From positions 124,001-188,000 of the forward strand of contig NZ_JAFIDJ010000002.1 of NCBI RefSeq assembly GCF_017051705.1: a DNA stretch of 64,000 nucleotides. The letters run 5' to 3'. The position numbers were made by a program, and so were the translations under genes. The stretch comes from Algoriphagus lutimaris (lineage in GTDB: Bacteria > Bacteroidota > Bacteroidia > Cytophagales > Cyclobacteriaceae). Each line of letters opens with the position of its first letter. Within the stretch, counting starts at the first letter, position 1. Shown here piece by piece: positions 56,036 through 64,000 of this stretch. The notes under the pieces are model-generated. The model saw only the letters and a list, made by a program, of their open reading frames with translations, was not told the DNA's origin and made no database searches.

Positions 56036-56803
56036 TTACTTGATGATTTGAAATTTCTCTCCGGCTTCCTTTCTAGAAAATGCATTGAAATGCCACCATT
56101 CAGAACCAATTCCCATAAAACCGGAATTAGTCATCACTTTTCGGAGGATTTCTCTATTTGCAATTTGAGCAGAAGTGATCACCCCTTCTTTCAACATCTG
56201 GCTTTCCCGATCAGGATAGGCAGCATAGCCAAAGAAATCATAGCCAGTTCCCATATCCAAAGGTTCTGATTTGGAGGTATCAAAAATGGTCAGATCAACT
56301 GCTACTCCATAATTATGTAAGCTCCCAACTTTTGGGTCGGCCACATACAAAGGCTTGATACTATCTGGTTTATCCAAGTTGTCCCATAGAATTTGTTGTA
56401 CGCTGAGAGGACGTGCTCCATCATAAATCAATAGGGTATAATCCGGATATTCTGACTGTAGCAGCTGTTGCGCTTTTTTTAAATTCTCCGCTACTTCTGG
56501 CTGCAAATAAGCATGGATTAACTCTCCGTAAACGTCTTTCCCAAAAAAATTGTCTTCAGTAGAATATTTCAATTCCACTCTGACTCCAGGAACTACCTCC
56601 TCTACATTGACTAAATTTTGGTCTATCATTTGTCTTTCCAACACTGGAATTTCAGATGATTGGATAGTAGTTTCATGATTGCCAAGTTGCTCAGCAATTT
56701 CCTTTTCCAACTCTCCTTCAATCGATCTCAATTCCTTTTGGTTACATCCCAAAAGAATGAGTCCAAACACCAATAAAACAAAAGGGAATCTCACCAAAAT
56801 CAT
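56036..56803 (-). CDS. VanX-like D-Ala-D-Ala dipeptidase lipoprotein
   Basis: 255 residues with lipobox LLGC (Cys20). The M15D zinc enzyme core shows SLHNYGVAVDLTIFD (Ser, His and Asp ligands) and GSEWWHFN (Glu and second His). It probably cuts D-Ala-D-Ala dipeptide in the periplasm, either in cell-wall recycling or as scavenging. It is not evidence for vancomycin resistance because no vanH or vanA is nearby. It overlaps the SDR gene by 4 bp. Confidence 0.88.
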   Translation of the reverse strand: MILVRFPFVLLVFGLILLGCNQKELRSIEGELEKEIAEQLGNHETTIQSSEIPVLERQMIDQNLVNVEEVVPGVRVELKYSTEDNFFGKDVYGELIHAYLQPEVAENLKKAQQLLQSEYPDYTLLIYDGARPLSVQQILWDNLDKPDSIKPLYVADPKVGSLHNYGVAVDLTIFDTSKSEPLDMGTGYDFFGYAAYPDRESQMLKEGVITSAQIANREILRKVMTNSGFMGIGSEWWHFNAFSRKEAGEKFQIIK

Positions 56804-57558
56804 AGTTTTTTATTCACAATAGTAGAAGAAGCTTGAGCAGTAGGTAAGACTACCACATCAGCAATGACCACATGAGGAGGTCTAGTTACGGCAAATTCCA
56901 CAATGTCTGCAATATCCTGAGCGAGCAATGGTTCAAATCCCTGATAAACAGACTCAGATCTCTTCTCATCTCCTTTGAATCGAACCAATGAAAACTCAGT
57001 TTCCACCAAACCAGGGTGAATAGCTATTACTTTTAATCCAAAAGGATTTAAATCAATTCGCATTCCTTTGGTAATGGCATCTACGGCATGTTTGCTTCCG
57101 CAATACACATTTCCATTAGGGTACACTTCTTTCCCTGCAATAGACCCGATATTAATAATGGTTCCGGATTTTCGCTCCGTCATCCCTGGAATGATGGCCT
57201 TAGAGACATACAACAATCCTTTCACATTGATGTCCATCATGGCATCCCAATCATCTAGATTTCCGGTCTGAATAGGGTCTAGTCCATGTGCATTCCCGGC
57301 GTTATTGATCAATATATCAATGGCTTTCCACTCCTCAGGCAAAGCTCCCAAAATATCCAACACTTTCTCCCGATCCCGTACATCAAACACCAAAGGAAGG
57401 TAATTAATGGTATCTGGAAGTTCATGTTCTAATTCCTGAAGTCTTTCTGACCTTCTTCCTGTAGCAATGATATGGTATCCCAATTTGGCTAAAGTGAGGA
57501 CACAGGCTTTTCCTATTCCTGAAGTAGCCCCAGTGACCAAAGCAATTTTATTTTCCAT
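56800..57558 (-). CDS. Short-chain dehydrogenase (YdfG-like)
   Basis: 252 residues. NAD(P) motif GATSGIGKA, NNAGNAHG and catalytic YCGSK (Tyr and Lys). Sequence features such as YPNGNVYCGSKHAVDAITK and HPGLVETEFSLVRF resemble YdfG, an NADP-dependent 3-hydroxy acid or serine dehydrogenase. Cytosolic. First of a coupled pair with the VanX-like gene. Confidence 0.9.
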   Translation of the reverse strand: MENKIALVTGATSGIGKACVLTLAKLGYHIIATGRRSERLQELEHELPDTINYLPLVFDVRDREKVLDILGALPEEWKAIDILINNAGNAHGLDPIQTGNLDDWDAMMDINVKGLLYVSKAIIPGMTERKSGTIINIGSIAGKEVYPNGNVYCGSKHAVDAITKGMRIDLNPFGLKVIAIHPGLVETEFSLVRFKGDEKRSESVYQGFEPLLAQDIADIVEFAVTRPPHVVIADVVVLPTAQASSTIVNKKL

Positions 57559-57662
57559 GCTGAAAGATAATTAGATTTGTATGGATGCTAAAATTCAATC
57601 CCAATACAATTCCTAAGGTGCAATAAAAAAGTGCAAACTATCTTTTCACAAAATGAAAAAAC

Positions 57663-58463
57663 CTACTGAAAATTCAAATAAAGGGTAATTGACTTTCTTT
57701 TAATGGAAGAAATGGCATCTGCAAGTTCAGGGATCGTATTTTCCCTTCTAAAGGCATTGTTCAAGCCATGGGAAAAACGGATTTCCGGTGCAAATTTGAA
57801 GTATTTGAAATAGATCTCGAATCCCATTCCCATCTCCAAAGACACATCCTGTCCAGTGGTCACCAGGTCCTCAATATCTGCTTCATCTTGGGCCTTGGTA
57901 CGGAAATTATAGCTGGCTCCCCCTAAGAAATACATTCGTGTATTGTTAAATCGCTGTGATCGATATTTAAAAAGTAATGGCAGCTCCACCATAGTAGCTT
58001 CTGAGGTAAGCATTTGAGTCCTTGTCGTATTTACCTGTGTATTTTCATCAGGCGTATTAATTAAGGAAGGATCCTCAGCCCCAAAATAACTAACTTCTGT
58101 TTTATATTCATAGAAACCTACTTTTGGGGTAAATAGCAACTGAACCTGATCATGAAAGCGTAACATTCCGATAAATCCCAAAGAGAATCCAGGAGAGTAT
58201 TTAGGAAAGACCGCTCTGACTCCAGCCGAACTCGTAGTGGCAGGATTCATAAAGGCATCTGAATATTTAATTTGGTATGCATTGGTATGCGCTGCCAGAA
58301 AAAAACCATAAGACAGTGTCTTATTATCCGAACCAGACCCTGAGGTAAGTCCAAACATTCCTTGCCCAAAAGAGGACAAGCTCATAATCATTATCAAAAA
58401 AACTGTCAGGCTTATTTCACGCCCACATAAATGGAGCTGATGCCGAATGTAAGTGGTTTGCAT
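57663..58463 (-). CDS. porT: PorT-type outer-membrane protein of the type IX secretion system
   Basis: 266 residues. A long N-terminal hydrophobic segment ([16 protein letters not shown], cut near FGQ) is followed by an outer-membrane beta-barrel with amphipathic strands and ending in LYLNFQ. PorT is an essential part of type IX secretion and is commonly next to ubiE in Bacteroidota, as here. The start at 58463 is needed to include the signal peptide and gives a 52-bp overlap with the end of ubiE in another frame. A shorter start would lose the signal. Confidence 0.82.
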   Translation of the reverse strand: MQTTYIRHQLHLCGREISLTVFLIMIMSLSSFGQGMFGLTSGSGSDNKTLSYGFFLAAHTNAYQIKYSDAFMNPATTSSAGVRAVFPKYSPGFSLGFIGMLRFHDQVQLLFTPKVGFYEYKTEVSYFGAEDPSLINTPDENTQVNTTRTQMLTSEATMVELPLLFKYRSQRFNNTRMYFLGGASYNFRTKAQDEADIEDLVTTGQDVSLEMGMGFEIYFKYFKFAPEIRFSHGLNNAFRRENTIPELADAISSIKRKSITLYLNFQ

Positions 58464-59134
58464 AGAGTACAGGTAAATCCGACCTTATTCAATACAGCCA
58501 GAAAATCTTCTCCGTCAGGAAAGGCCTGAACGGATTCAGGAAGATAAGTATAAGCAGAATTGTCTTTGGATACAATTTTACCGATCTGAGGAAGCACAAA
58601 ATTGGAGTAAAATCCATAAGCCTGCTTCATAGGGAAACTCCTAGGCTTGCTGAACTCCAAAATTACTGCTTTTCCTCCAGGTTTTAAGACCCGATACATA
58701 TCTGCTAACCCCTTCTCCAGGTTTTCAAAGTTTCTAACTCCAAAAGAAACGATGACAGCATCAAACTTATTATCTTCAAAGAGTAAACCTTCGGAATCTC
58801 CAAGTTGAAGATCAATTTTATCATCCAGACCTCTTTTGGTCATTTTCTTCCTTCCTTCGGCAAGCATCCCTTCAGAGATATCCACTCCGATTATCTTTTC
58901 AGGATTGAGCGCTAATGCCTCTATGGCAAAATCTCCAGTTCCAGTAGCAATATCCAAAATCAGTTTGGGCTGATCTTGTTTGAGATAGCTGATGGCTTTT
59001 TTTCTCCAAATAATATCAATCCCCATGCTGAGCACGTGATTGAGCAGGTCATACTTGCCTGAAATATTGTTAAACATCTCAGCAACCTGAGCTTTTTTAG
59101 GGTCTTGCTTATCTTTGTAAGGTACTACAGACAT
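58412..59134 (-). CDS. ubiE: Demethylmenaquinone methyltransferase (UbiE/MenG)
   Basis: 240 residues from the ATG at 59134 (a GTG lies one codon earlier). Motifs [38 protein letters not shown] (SAM site), [15 protein letters not shown] and [10 protein letters not shown] are diagnostic. It methylates demethylmenaquinone in the last step of menaquinone synthesis. The 3' end overlaps the porT start by 52 bp. Confidence 0.94.
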   Translation of the reverse strand: MSVVPYKDKQDPKKAQVAEMFNNISGKYDLLNHVLSMGIDIIWRKKAISYLKQDQPKLILDIATGTGDFAIEALALNPEKIIGVDISEGMLAEGRKKMTKRGLDDKIDLQLGDSEGLLFEDNKFDAVIVSFGVRNFENLEKGLADMYRVLKPGGKAVILEFSKPRSFPMKQAYGFYSNFVLPQIGKIVSKDNSAYTYLPESVQAFPDGEDFLAVLNKVGFTCTLCKPLTFGISSIYVGVK

Positions 59135-59255
59135 CACGAATCGTTCTTTGAAGGCGCAATAATACTCAAGAAACCCGAGGATTGGAAAATTGTTGCCATT
59201 TATGAGAAATACATTCCTAAACTATTATTAGTATTTTTGCCACAAATCCACATTT

Positions 59256-59867
59256 ATGATCCAAAAAGCACAATTTGTAGTCAGTAACACCAACCCCGGA
59301 AATTGTCCAAAACCCGATCGGGCGGAAGTAGCATTTATCGGAAGATCAAATGTAGGAAAAAGCTCCCTGATCAACATGCTGACAGGAAAAAATGACTTGG
59401 CCAAAACTTCCCAAAAACCAGGAAAAACCCAATTGATCAATCATTTTATGATCAATGATCGTTGGTATTTAGTGGATTTACCCGGATATGGTTTCGCCAA
59501 AGTCAATGTGAAAGTGAAACAAGGCTGGGAAAACATGATCAGTACTTATTTGACCAAAAGAGAGAATTTATGTGGAGTATTTGTATTGGTAGATAGCCGT
59601 TTGGAGCCACAAAAAATAGATTTGGAATTTTTACTTTGGTGCGGAACGGAAGGCGTTCCTGCTGCTTTGGTCTTTACCAAGGCCGACAAGCAGTCAAAAA
59701 CCAAAACCGATCAAAATATCCGGAAGTTTCTGAAAAAGATGGAAGAGATTTTTGAGGAAGCTCCTGATTATTTCATTACTTCTGCTGAAAATGGGCAGGG
59801 GAAAGAACAATTGACCACATTTATTGAAGAACTGGTACAAGAATATGAATCTGGGAAAATCATTTAA
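59256..59867 (+). CDS. engB: Ribosome biogenesis GTPase EngB (YihA/YsxC)
   Basis: 203 residues with the P-loop GRSNVGKSSLIN, switch region KPGKTQLINHF, DLPGYG, and TKAD for guanine recognition. Essential GTPase in assembly of the large ribosomal subunit. The DUF5606 gene follows 39 bp downstream on the same strand. Confidence 0.95.
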   Translation: MIQKAQFVVSNTNPGNCPKPDRAEVAFIGRSNVGKSSLINMLTGKNDLAKTSQKPGKTQLINHFMINDRWYLVDLPGYGFAKVNVKVKQGWENMISTYLTKRENLCGVFVLVDSRLEPQKIDLEFLLWCGTEGVPAALVFTKADKQSKTKTDQNIRKFLKKMEEIFEEAPDYFITSAENGQGKEQLTTFIEELVQEYESGKII

Positions 59868-59906
59868 TTGATAATCCTATATTTGCAGCCTGAAAAAAAC
59901 AAACCA

Positions 59907-60326
59907 ATGAATTTTAAAGACATCGCAACAGTAGCCGGAAAGCCGGGTTTATTCAAAGTTTTGAAACCATCTAGATCAGGAGTGATCTTGGAAAGTTTGG
60001 ATGATAAGAAAGCTAAACTAGTAGCAGGAATGTCTCAGCGCGTTTCTATCCTTAGCGATATTTCCATTTATACTATGACTGAGGAAGGTGCTGAACCATT
60101 GGAATCCATCATGAAAAAAATCGAGACTGAATTTCAAGGAGACTTAGGTTTGGATACCAATCCAGATGATTCTGAATTAAGAGCCTTTATGAAACATGTT
60201 CTTCCAGAAGTGGATGAATCCAGAGTGTATACCTCCGACATCAAAAAATTGATCTCTTGGTATAAAATCATCAGAGCCCAGGTTCCTGAAACTCTAGAGG
60301 AAAGCAAAGAAGACAAAGAAGATTGA
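59907..60326 (+). CDS. DUF5606 protein
   Basis: 139 residues from the ATG at 59907 (MNFKDIATVAGKPGLFKVLK), with an upstream TTG discounted. It matches the Bacteroidota DUF5606 family, with an N-terminal SH3-like part and a C-terminal helical part ending in an acidic tail. Function unknown; it is often near translation genes and here follows engB. A terminator hairpin lies just after its stop. Confidence 0.85.
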   Translation: MNFKDIATVAGKPGLFKVLKPSRSGVILESLDDKKAKLVAGMSQRVSILSDISIYTMTEEGAEPLESIMKKIETEFQGDLGLDTNPDDSELRAFMKHVLPEVDESRVYTSDIKKLISWYKIIRAQVPETLEESKEDKED

Positions 60327-60333
60327 ATTTACA

Positions 60334-60356
60334 GCCCTGCCATGCGGGGCTTTTTT
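60334..60356 (+). terminator. Intrinsic terminator after the DUF5606 gene
   Basis: Stem GCCCTGC with GCGGGGC (7 bp, one G-T pair, loop CAT) and a T6 tract. The start of the next gene at 60365 is only nine bases after the T-tract. Confidence 0.8.
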
Positions 60357-60364
60357 GATGTACT

Positions 60365-60664
60365 ATGGCCAACTCACTTATTCAAGAAACCTTTCAGCTA
60401 CTGGAAAAAGATTTTCAGTTGCCCGAGGCAAAAACTACTTTTGATGAGGTAAAAGCGATTGATTTTCTCTCCAAAGTTATCCGCCAAATGCTGGATAGGG
60501 ATTTTGAACGCCTCCTCCAAATATGCTATCGAGTCGATTTGGGAGAAGAAAAACTAAAGAGGATTCTACATGAATCCGAACCGGACCAAGTCGCACCTGA
60601 TCTCGCCCGTGCACTTTGGGAACGACAAAAAATGAAGGTAGAGATCCGAAGAAGGTATTCTTGA
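60365..60664 (+). CDS. Conserved small helical protein, unknown function
   Basis: 99 residues, all alpha, with many Glu, Lys and Arg (KAIDFLSKVIRQMLDRDFERLLQICYRVDLGEE, ALWERQKMKVEIRRRYS). No signal peptide. I do not recognise a named family. It starts just after a terminator, so either some transcripts read through or it has its own promoter within the DUF5606 gene. Coding character is good for its whole length. Confidence 0.65.
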   Translation: MANSLIQETFQLLEKDFQLPEAKTTFDEVKAIDFLSKVIRQMLDRDFERLLQICYRVDLGEEKLKRILHESEPDQVAPDLARALWERQKMKVEIRRRYS

Positions 60665-60741
60665 CTTTTGATTTCGGATATATGAGTTGAGATTTATTAA
60701 TTTAGAAGTGTACTTTCATTTTTCATTTTAAAATCACCCCT

Positions 60742-61863
60742 ATGGCAAATCCGATTTGGATCATGACATCCGCCTTCGACCAACTCAACCTAGAACAAAC
60801 CATTGAAAAAGCGACGGAAATAGGCGTGCAAGGTCTAGACCTATGCGTTTTTAGAAAAGACGGTACCCGAGATGATTTTGTGGCTACGCATTTGGACTAT
60901 GAAAATTTTGGTCCAGAGGAAGCAAAATATCTAATTGAGCAGTTCAACGGAGCTAAACTCCGACTTTCAATTGGAGCTTTTGACAATTTGATAGGTGGTG
61001 ACCCCGCCCAGCGCATCAAGAATCAAAATCACTTACTTCGTCTGATCCGCATGGCCTATTTGTTAGGCGGAGATGAAAACGATGTAAAAGTGGGAACCTT
61101 TGTTGGTTATAACCATGAATTAGGAAATCAAGAAGGGGGATTTGAGAAAAATCTATTAGAATACCAACGGATTTTTGGACCGATCATTCGATATGCCAAC
61201 AGTTTGGGAGTTACCGTTCTGTATGAAAACTGCCCTATGGAAGGATGGAGAAGTTCTGGACACTTTGGAACCTTCAATAACCTTACAGGGGTTTTGGCAG
61301 CACGAAAAATCATGTATGAGTTGGTTCCCGAATCCAACCATGGAGAAATCTACGATCCATCCCATGACATTTGGCAACATACCGATCCAGTTTCTGTCAT
61401 CCAGCACACAGATATGAATCGGCTTAAAAGAATCCACGTAAAGTCCACTAGAAACAACCCTGATCCTTTCTGGGGAAATATGTACCCCATGCAGGAAGTA
61501 CAAGCAGAATGGGCAGAGAAGTTGGGAATTCCTTCCAGTACCAACCCATGGGACAGGCACCACTATGAAGCCACCTTGCCAGGTTTTGGTTTAGGCGATT
61601 CTATGGACTGGAGGGCCTTTATTAATGTATTGAAAAACCGAGGATTTTCTGGCCCCTTTGAAATCGAAAATGAGGCAGTCCTTTCAAAGCAAACCGGAAA
61701 CATGGGAGCTATTGTTCAAGGTTGTAAAGCGGCTGTTCAGAATCTCTCCCCTTTGCTATATGAATTAGGAGATGAAGGCTGGCAATATCCGCAATCAGAA
61801 TATAAACCTCTTTTAGAAGTAAGCCGAGCAGATATTCCACTGCAAACAATGGACAAATTATAA
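60742..61863 (+). CDS. Sugar phosphate isomerase/epimerase family TIM-barrel protein
   Basis: 373 residues, a xylose-isomerase-like TIM barrel. Likely metal ligands are in VLYENCPM (Glu), IYDPSHDIW (Asp), RIHVKS (His) and FEIENEA (Glu), as in this superfamily. The exact sugar is unknown. It is longer than the usual 260-300-residue members. Cytosolic; it ends at a 12-bp inverted repeat. Confidence 0.82.
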   Translation: MANPIWIMTSAFDQLNLEQTIEKATEIGVQGLDLCVFRKDGTRDDFVATHLDYENFGPEEAKYLIEQFNGAKLRLSIGAFDNLIGGDPAQRIKNQNHLLRLIRMAYLLGGDENDVKVGTFVGYNHELGNQEGGFEKNLLEYQRIFGPIIRYANSLGVTVLYENCPMEGWRSSGHFGTFNNLTGVLAARKIMYELVPESNHGEIYDPSHDIWQHTDPVSVIQHTDMNRLKRIHVKSTRNNPDPFWGNMYPMQEVQAEWAEKLGIPSSTNPWDRHHYEATLPGFGLGDSMDWRAFINVLKNRGFSGPFEIENEAVLSKQTGNMGAIVQGCKAAVQNLSPLLYELGDEGWQYPQSEYKPLLEVSRADIPLQTMDKL

Positions 61864-61866
61864 ATT

Positions 61867-61905
61867 GAGAAGTGAGAAGTTTAAAATTTCAGCCTTCTCA
61901 CTTCT
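61867..61905. repeat. Perfect 12-bp inverted repeat between convergent genes
   Basis: AGAAGTGAGAAG (61868-61879) with CTTCTCACTTCT (61894-61905), 14-nt loop, made of reiterated AGAAGTG-like units. No long T-run follows, so it may act as a bidirectional transcription stop by structure or be a small mobile repeat. Confidence 0.55.
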
Positions 61906-61918
61906 GACTTCCTTACTT

Positions 61919-62386
61919 TTATCGCTGGCTTTCTTCATACCCTACATCAGCTGGCAAGTTAAAACCTTCTGCCGCTGCCACCGCCAATTGGTCACATCGT
62001 TCATTTTCAGGATTACCTGCATGTCCTTTTACCCAAATAAACTTGGGTTTATATTTCAAATGAAGCGGAATATACCGTAGCCACAGGTCTGGATTCTTTT
62101 TATCCTTAAATCCCTTCTTTTGCCAACCCCAAAGCCAACCTTTCTCGATGGCATCCACCACATATTTACTATCGGAAAAAATCCTAACAGGAATCCCCGT
62201 CACTTTTAAGGCCTGTAGAGCCCGAATTACGGCCAGTAATTCCATGCGGTTGTTGGTAGTCAAACGAAATCCTTCAGAAAGTTCCTTACGGAGAATTTCT
62301 CCTTTATTGTTGAAAAGTAAAACAGCGCCATAGCCTCCCGGACCGGGATTTCCTTTGGCTGCCCCGTCTGTATAAATGGTAATCAT
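61919..62386 (-). CDS. rnhA: Ribonuclease HI
   Basis: 155 residues with acidic active-site residues in IYTDGAAKGNPGPGG, TTNNRMELLAVIRAL, FSDSKYVVDAI and GHAGNPENERCDQLA, the D-E-D-D set. It cuts RNA in RNA-DNA hybrids. Cytosolic, single domain, normal length. Confidence 0.96.
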   Translation of the reverse strand: MITIYTDGAAKGNPGPGGYGAVLLFNNKGEILRKELSEGFRLTTNNRMELLAVIRALQALKVTGIPVRIFSDSKYVVDAIEKGWLWGWQKKGFKDKKNPDLWLRYIPLHLKYKPKFIWVKGHAGNPENERCDQLAVAAAEGFNLPADVGYEESQR

Positions 62387-62422
62387 GTAGCAAAGAAAGA
62401 TAAAATGCTTGAGAGAACAGGG

Positions 62423-63013
62423 TTAAATTCCAGATTCTACTATGACAGGAAAGGCATTTGTCTTGAAAATTTTCACAGCTATGGAAAGAAGTATAATTCC
62501 GAAAATTCTTCTCAGCACATCCAACCCGGTCTTGCCCAGCTTTCTTTCCAGCCAACTGGTACTTTTCAACACCCCATAGACAAAGATTAAATTCAATAAA
62601 ATACCTATGGCAATATTGAGCTGGGCAAATTCCGCCTTTAGCGTAAGAATTGTTGTCAAAGTACCTGCACCAGCTATCAATGGAAAGGCAATGGGAACAA
62701 TGGAAGCTCCTTCAGTAGCATCCGGATCAGGCTTAAAAAGTTCAATGCCTAAAATCATTTCTGCTCCTATCGCAAAAATGATCAATGCACCTGCAATCGC
62801 AAAGTCCTCTACCCCGATACCAAAAAGGTTCAAAACTGACTTCCCGCCAATCAAAAACAAGATCATCAATATCCCCGCCGCCAAGGTGGCTTTTTCGGAC
62901 TGGATATGCCCTACTTTTTTCCGCAAATTGACTATGATCGGAATAGAACCTAGAATATCAATCACTGAAAATAAGATCAGTGATACAGATAAAATTTCCT
63001 TGACATCAAACAT
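62423..63013 (-). CDS. MarC family integral membrane protein
   Basis: 196 residues, six membrane segments (DVKEILSVSLILFSVIDILGSIPIIVNL at the start). The MarC/UPF0056 family has no firm function. 36 bp upstream of rnhA on the same strand, so they may be cotranscribed. Confidence 0.9.
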   Translation of the reverse strand: MFDVKEILSVSLILFSVIDILGSIPIIVNLRKKVGHIQSEKATLAAGILMILFLIGGKSVLNLFGIGVEDFAIAGALIIFAIGAEMILGIELFKPDPDATEGASIVPIAFPLIAGAGTLTTILTLKAEFAQLNIAIGILLNLIFVYGVLKSTSWLERKLGKTGLDVLRRIFGIILLSIAVKIFKTNAFPVIVESGI

Positions 63014-63032
63014 GCCGCGAAAGTAGTTATTT

Positions 63033-63063
63033 AACCTTTGAGGTTTTCAAAACCTCGAAGGTT
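63033..63063. repeat. REP-like palindrome, left copy
   Basis: 31-bp near-perfect palindrome: AACCTTTGAGGTTTT, central C, AAAACCTCGAAGGTT, with one T-G pair at the seventh position from each end. It lies 46 bp beyond the stop codon of the transposase gene. Confidence 0.8.
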
Positions 63064-63108
63064 TTTTCTTTGTAAAAGTAACTTGATTGCGCATAAACTA
63101 ATTAACAG

Positions 63109-63606
63109 TTAACTATCTAATTGATATTCCACTGGCAAATACTCCTCAACAGAATTTTCATGGATTTTCAAAAATTCAGAGAGTCCTTCAAACCATCCTA
63201 AACCTAATTCTTTAGAAATCTTTGAATGGTTATCGGAATAATAAGCGCCAAATGAAGAATATTTCCAATCATTGGTTTTTTTAACTAGACCGTGTTTGAT
63301 TGGGTTTAAGTGAATATATAGGATAATACGACTTAGATAACTATCATTTTCAATCAATTTTCTTTTGAATTTCCTCTGGAATAGACTACCATTCCTGTCC
63401 ATTGCTTTATTAAATGCTTTCGCGTAGCTATTAAGAAAATTAGAAAATGATTGTACAATTTCTTTGTCTTCCTGATTCGGTTTTACCCTTACTAAAAAAT
63501 GAAAATGATTTGGAAGCAAACAATATGCAATTGTTTCAAAACAATCACTGCAATAAAGCCCAAACTTTTCTAAGAAATAGATGTAATTCTCATCACTTAG
63601 AAACAA
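63109..63606 (-). CDS. REP-associated tyrosine transposase (IS200/Y1 family)
   Basis: 165 residues from the TTG at 63606. The HUH motif NHFHFLV holds the two His residues, and the likely catalytic Tyr is in NSYAKAFNK, followed by GSLFQRKFKRK and YIHLNPIKHGLV, all typical of RAYT proteins. In-frame coding similarity extends upstream to 63675: EFFEANRIYHLYSRSIGNQN resembles the usual FEPGKYYHIYNRG N-terminus, but there is no ATG or GTG before a stop. Either it uses the TTG and loses the conserved start, or the start codon has been lost and the gene is dying. Two 31-bp REP-like palindromes flank it. Confidence 0.8.
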   Translation of the reverse strand: MFLSDENYIYFLEKFGLYCSDCFETIAYCLLPNHFHFLVRVKPNQEDKEIVQSFSNFLNSYAKAFNKAMDRNGSLFQRKFKRKLIENDSYLSRIILYIHLNPIKHGLVKKTNDWKYSSFGAYYSDNHSKISKELGLGWFEGLSEFLKIHENSVEEYLPVEYQLDS

Positions 63607-63704
63607 ATTCTGATTTCCAATAGATCTGGAATATAGATGGTAGATTCTGTTAGCCTCAAAAAATTCAGAGGAATTTTAAAAAGTCATTTCAGAAGGAAAA
63701 ATTA

Positions 63705-63735
63705 GACCTTCGGGGTTTTTAAAACCCCAAAGGTC
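63705..63735. repeat. REP-like palindrome, right copy
   Basis: 31-bp palindrome GACCTTCGGGGTTTT, central T, AAAACCCCAAAGGTC, with a single mismatch at the seventh position. It has the same geometry as the copy at 63033-63063. From the asymmetric base pair, the two copies are in opposite orientation around the transposase gene. Confidence 0.8.
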
Positions 63736-63741
63736 GTCCTA

Positions 63742-64000
63742 TTAATATTTCGATAAAAAACTCATCAATTTATCCATTTCAGCATTGGTGATGGCTGGAA
63801 AATTAGCAATCCTAAAACTGGTTGGTTTTAAGGGTCCATATCCGGATCCTAATTGCATTCCCTCCTTTTCCGCATCTTTCTTAACAGTAGAGACCAACTC
63901 CTCTGGACCAGCAACTGCTAAAACAGTCACACTTCTAGTTTCGGAATTATCCACTAGCATCCTGAAAGATTTGGTATGAGCAATACAGCTTTCCAATTGT
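63742..64000 (-). CDS. serC: Aminotransferase class V, C-terminal end (phosphoserine aminotransferase-like)
   Basis: About 86 residues; the frame is open through the window end, so the start is outside. The end contains SFRIANFPAITNAEMDKLMSFL, characteristic of SerC-like class V aminotransferases, and ESCIAHTKSFRMLVDN before it. It would transaminate 3-phosphohydroxypyruvate in serine synthesis. With so little of the protein visible, the exact member of the family is less sure. Confidence 0.7.
   Translation of the reverse strand, partial: QLESCIAHTKSFRMLVDNSETRSVTVLAVAGPEELVSTVKKDAEKEGMQLGSGYGPLKPTSFRIANFPAITNAEMDKLMSFLSKY

Noticed and set aside
56036-56803. Vancomycin-resistance function for the VanX-like gene
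   Set aside because: No vanH, vanA or regulator nearby; lipoprotein D-Ala-D-Ala dipeptidases are common in peptidoglycan recycling.
63606-63675. Extending the transposase to 63675 as a normal CDS
   Set aside because: The frame is protein-like but has no usable start codon; reported as a finding instead.
1-64000. CRISPR arrays, tRNA or rRNA genes, prophage modules
   Set aside because: No regularly spaced repeats, no cloverleaf-like sequence in the intergenic regions and no phage structural genes were seen by eye.

Overview
The window looks like chromosomal DNA of a Bacteroidota bacterium, most likely the Cytophagales/Cyclobacteriaceae group (an Algoriphagus-like organism). This is inferred from gene content: a SusC/SusD pair, a TonB-dependent receptor, a DUF5916 protein, PorT of the type IX secretion system, bacillithiol synthesis (BshC), DUF3810, DUF5606 and DUF2520 proteins, many lipoproteins, AT-rich intergenic DNA and a near absence of Shine-Dalgarno sites. 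I see no rRNA, tRNA, CRISPR array, prophage or plasmid backbone. The left edge cuts a Ca2+/Na+ antiporter gene and the right edge cuts an aminotransferase gene (serC-like).

Layout. 1-8 kb: end of the antiporter gene, an outer-membrane receptor, a DUF5916 protein and a secreted DPP-IV-type peptidase. 8-10.8 kb: a CPXCG protein and clpB. 11-18.9 kb: a cluster of planctomycete-type genes, namely a DUF2231/cytochrome/leucine-rich-repeat membrane protein, a seven-bladed FG-GAP lipoprotein, a Tat-exported DUF1501 protein and a large DUF1549/DUF1553 cytochrome lipoprotein carrying a LamG domain. 19-28 kb: an unknown secreted protein, a lipoprotein dipeptidase, an esterase/beta-propeller lipoprotein pair, an acyl-ACP desaturase, an M20 amidohydrolase, a pirin and a DUF2520 protein. 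28-34 kb: the 2-oxoglutarate dehydrogenase genes (lpd, sucB, sucA). 34.6-40.4 kb: a SusC-SusD-lipoprotein operon of unknown substrate. 41-46.3 kb: folate cyclo-ligase with bshC, then M16 peptidase-ispF-mnmD, each junction overlapping by 4 bp. 46.3-46.8 kb: a degraded stretch with a GC-rich hairpin block and a probable dead gene. 46.8-57.6 kb: phospholipid genes (psd, cdsA), glutamate dehydrogenase, a CPBP protease, dusB, an EamA transporter, DUF3810, Nfu, ThuA, a VanX-like dipeptidase and an SDR. 57.6-62.4 kb: porT overlapping ubiE, engB, DUF5606, a small unknown gene, a sugar isomerase-like protein and rnhA. 62.4-64 kb: marC and a REP-associated tyrosine transposase (RAYT) flanked by two REP-like palindromes, then serC.

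Most of the window is housekeeping metabolism mixed with scavenging functions: outer-membrane uptake (SusCD, TonB receptor), secreted or lipoprotein hydrolases (DPP-IV, M19, M20, VanX-like, esterase) and central oxidation (OGDH, GDH). The most unusual items are the planctomycete-type cytochrome cluster at 11-18.9 kb, the RAYT with two inverted 31-bp palindromes at 63.0-63.7 kb whose reading frame has no ATG, and the decayed stretch at 46.3-46.8 kb. I found no clearly new defence or regulatory system. Nine intrinsic terminators can be read directly and fit the proposed transcription units.
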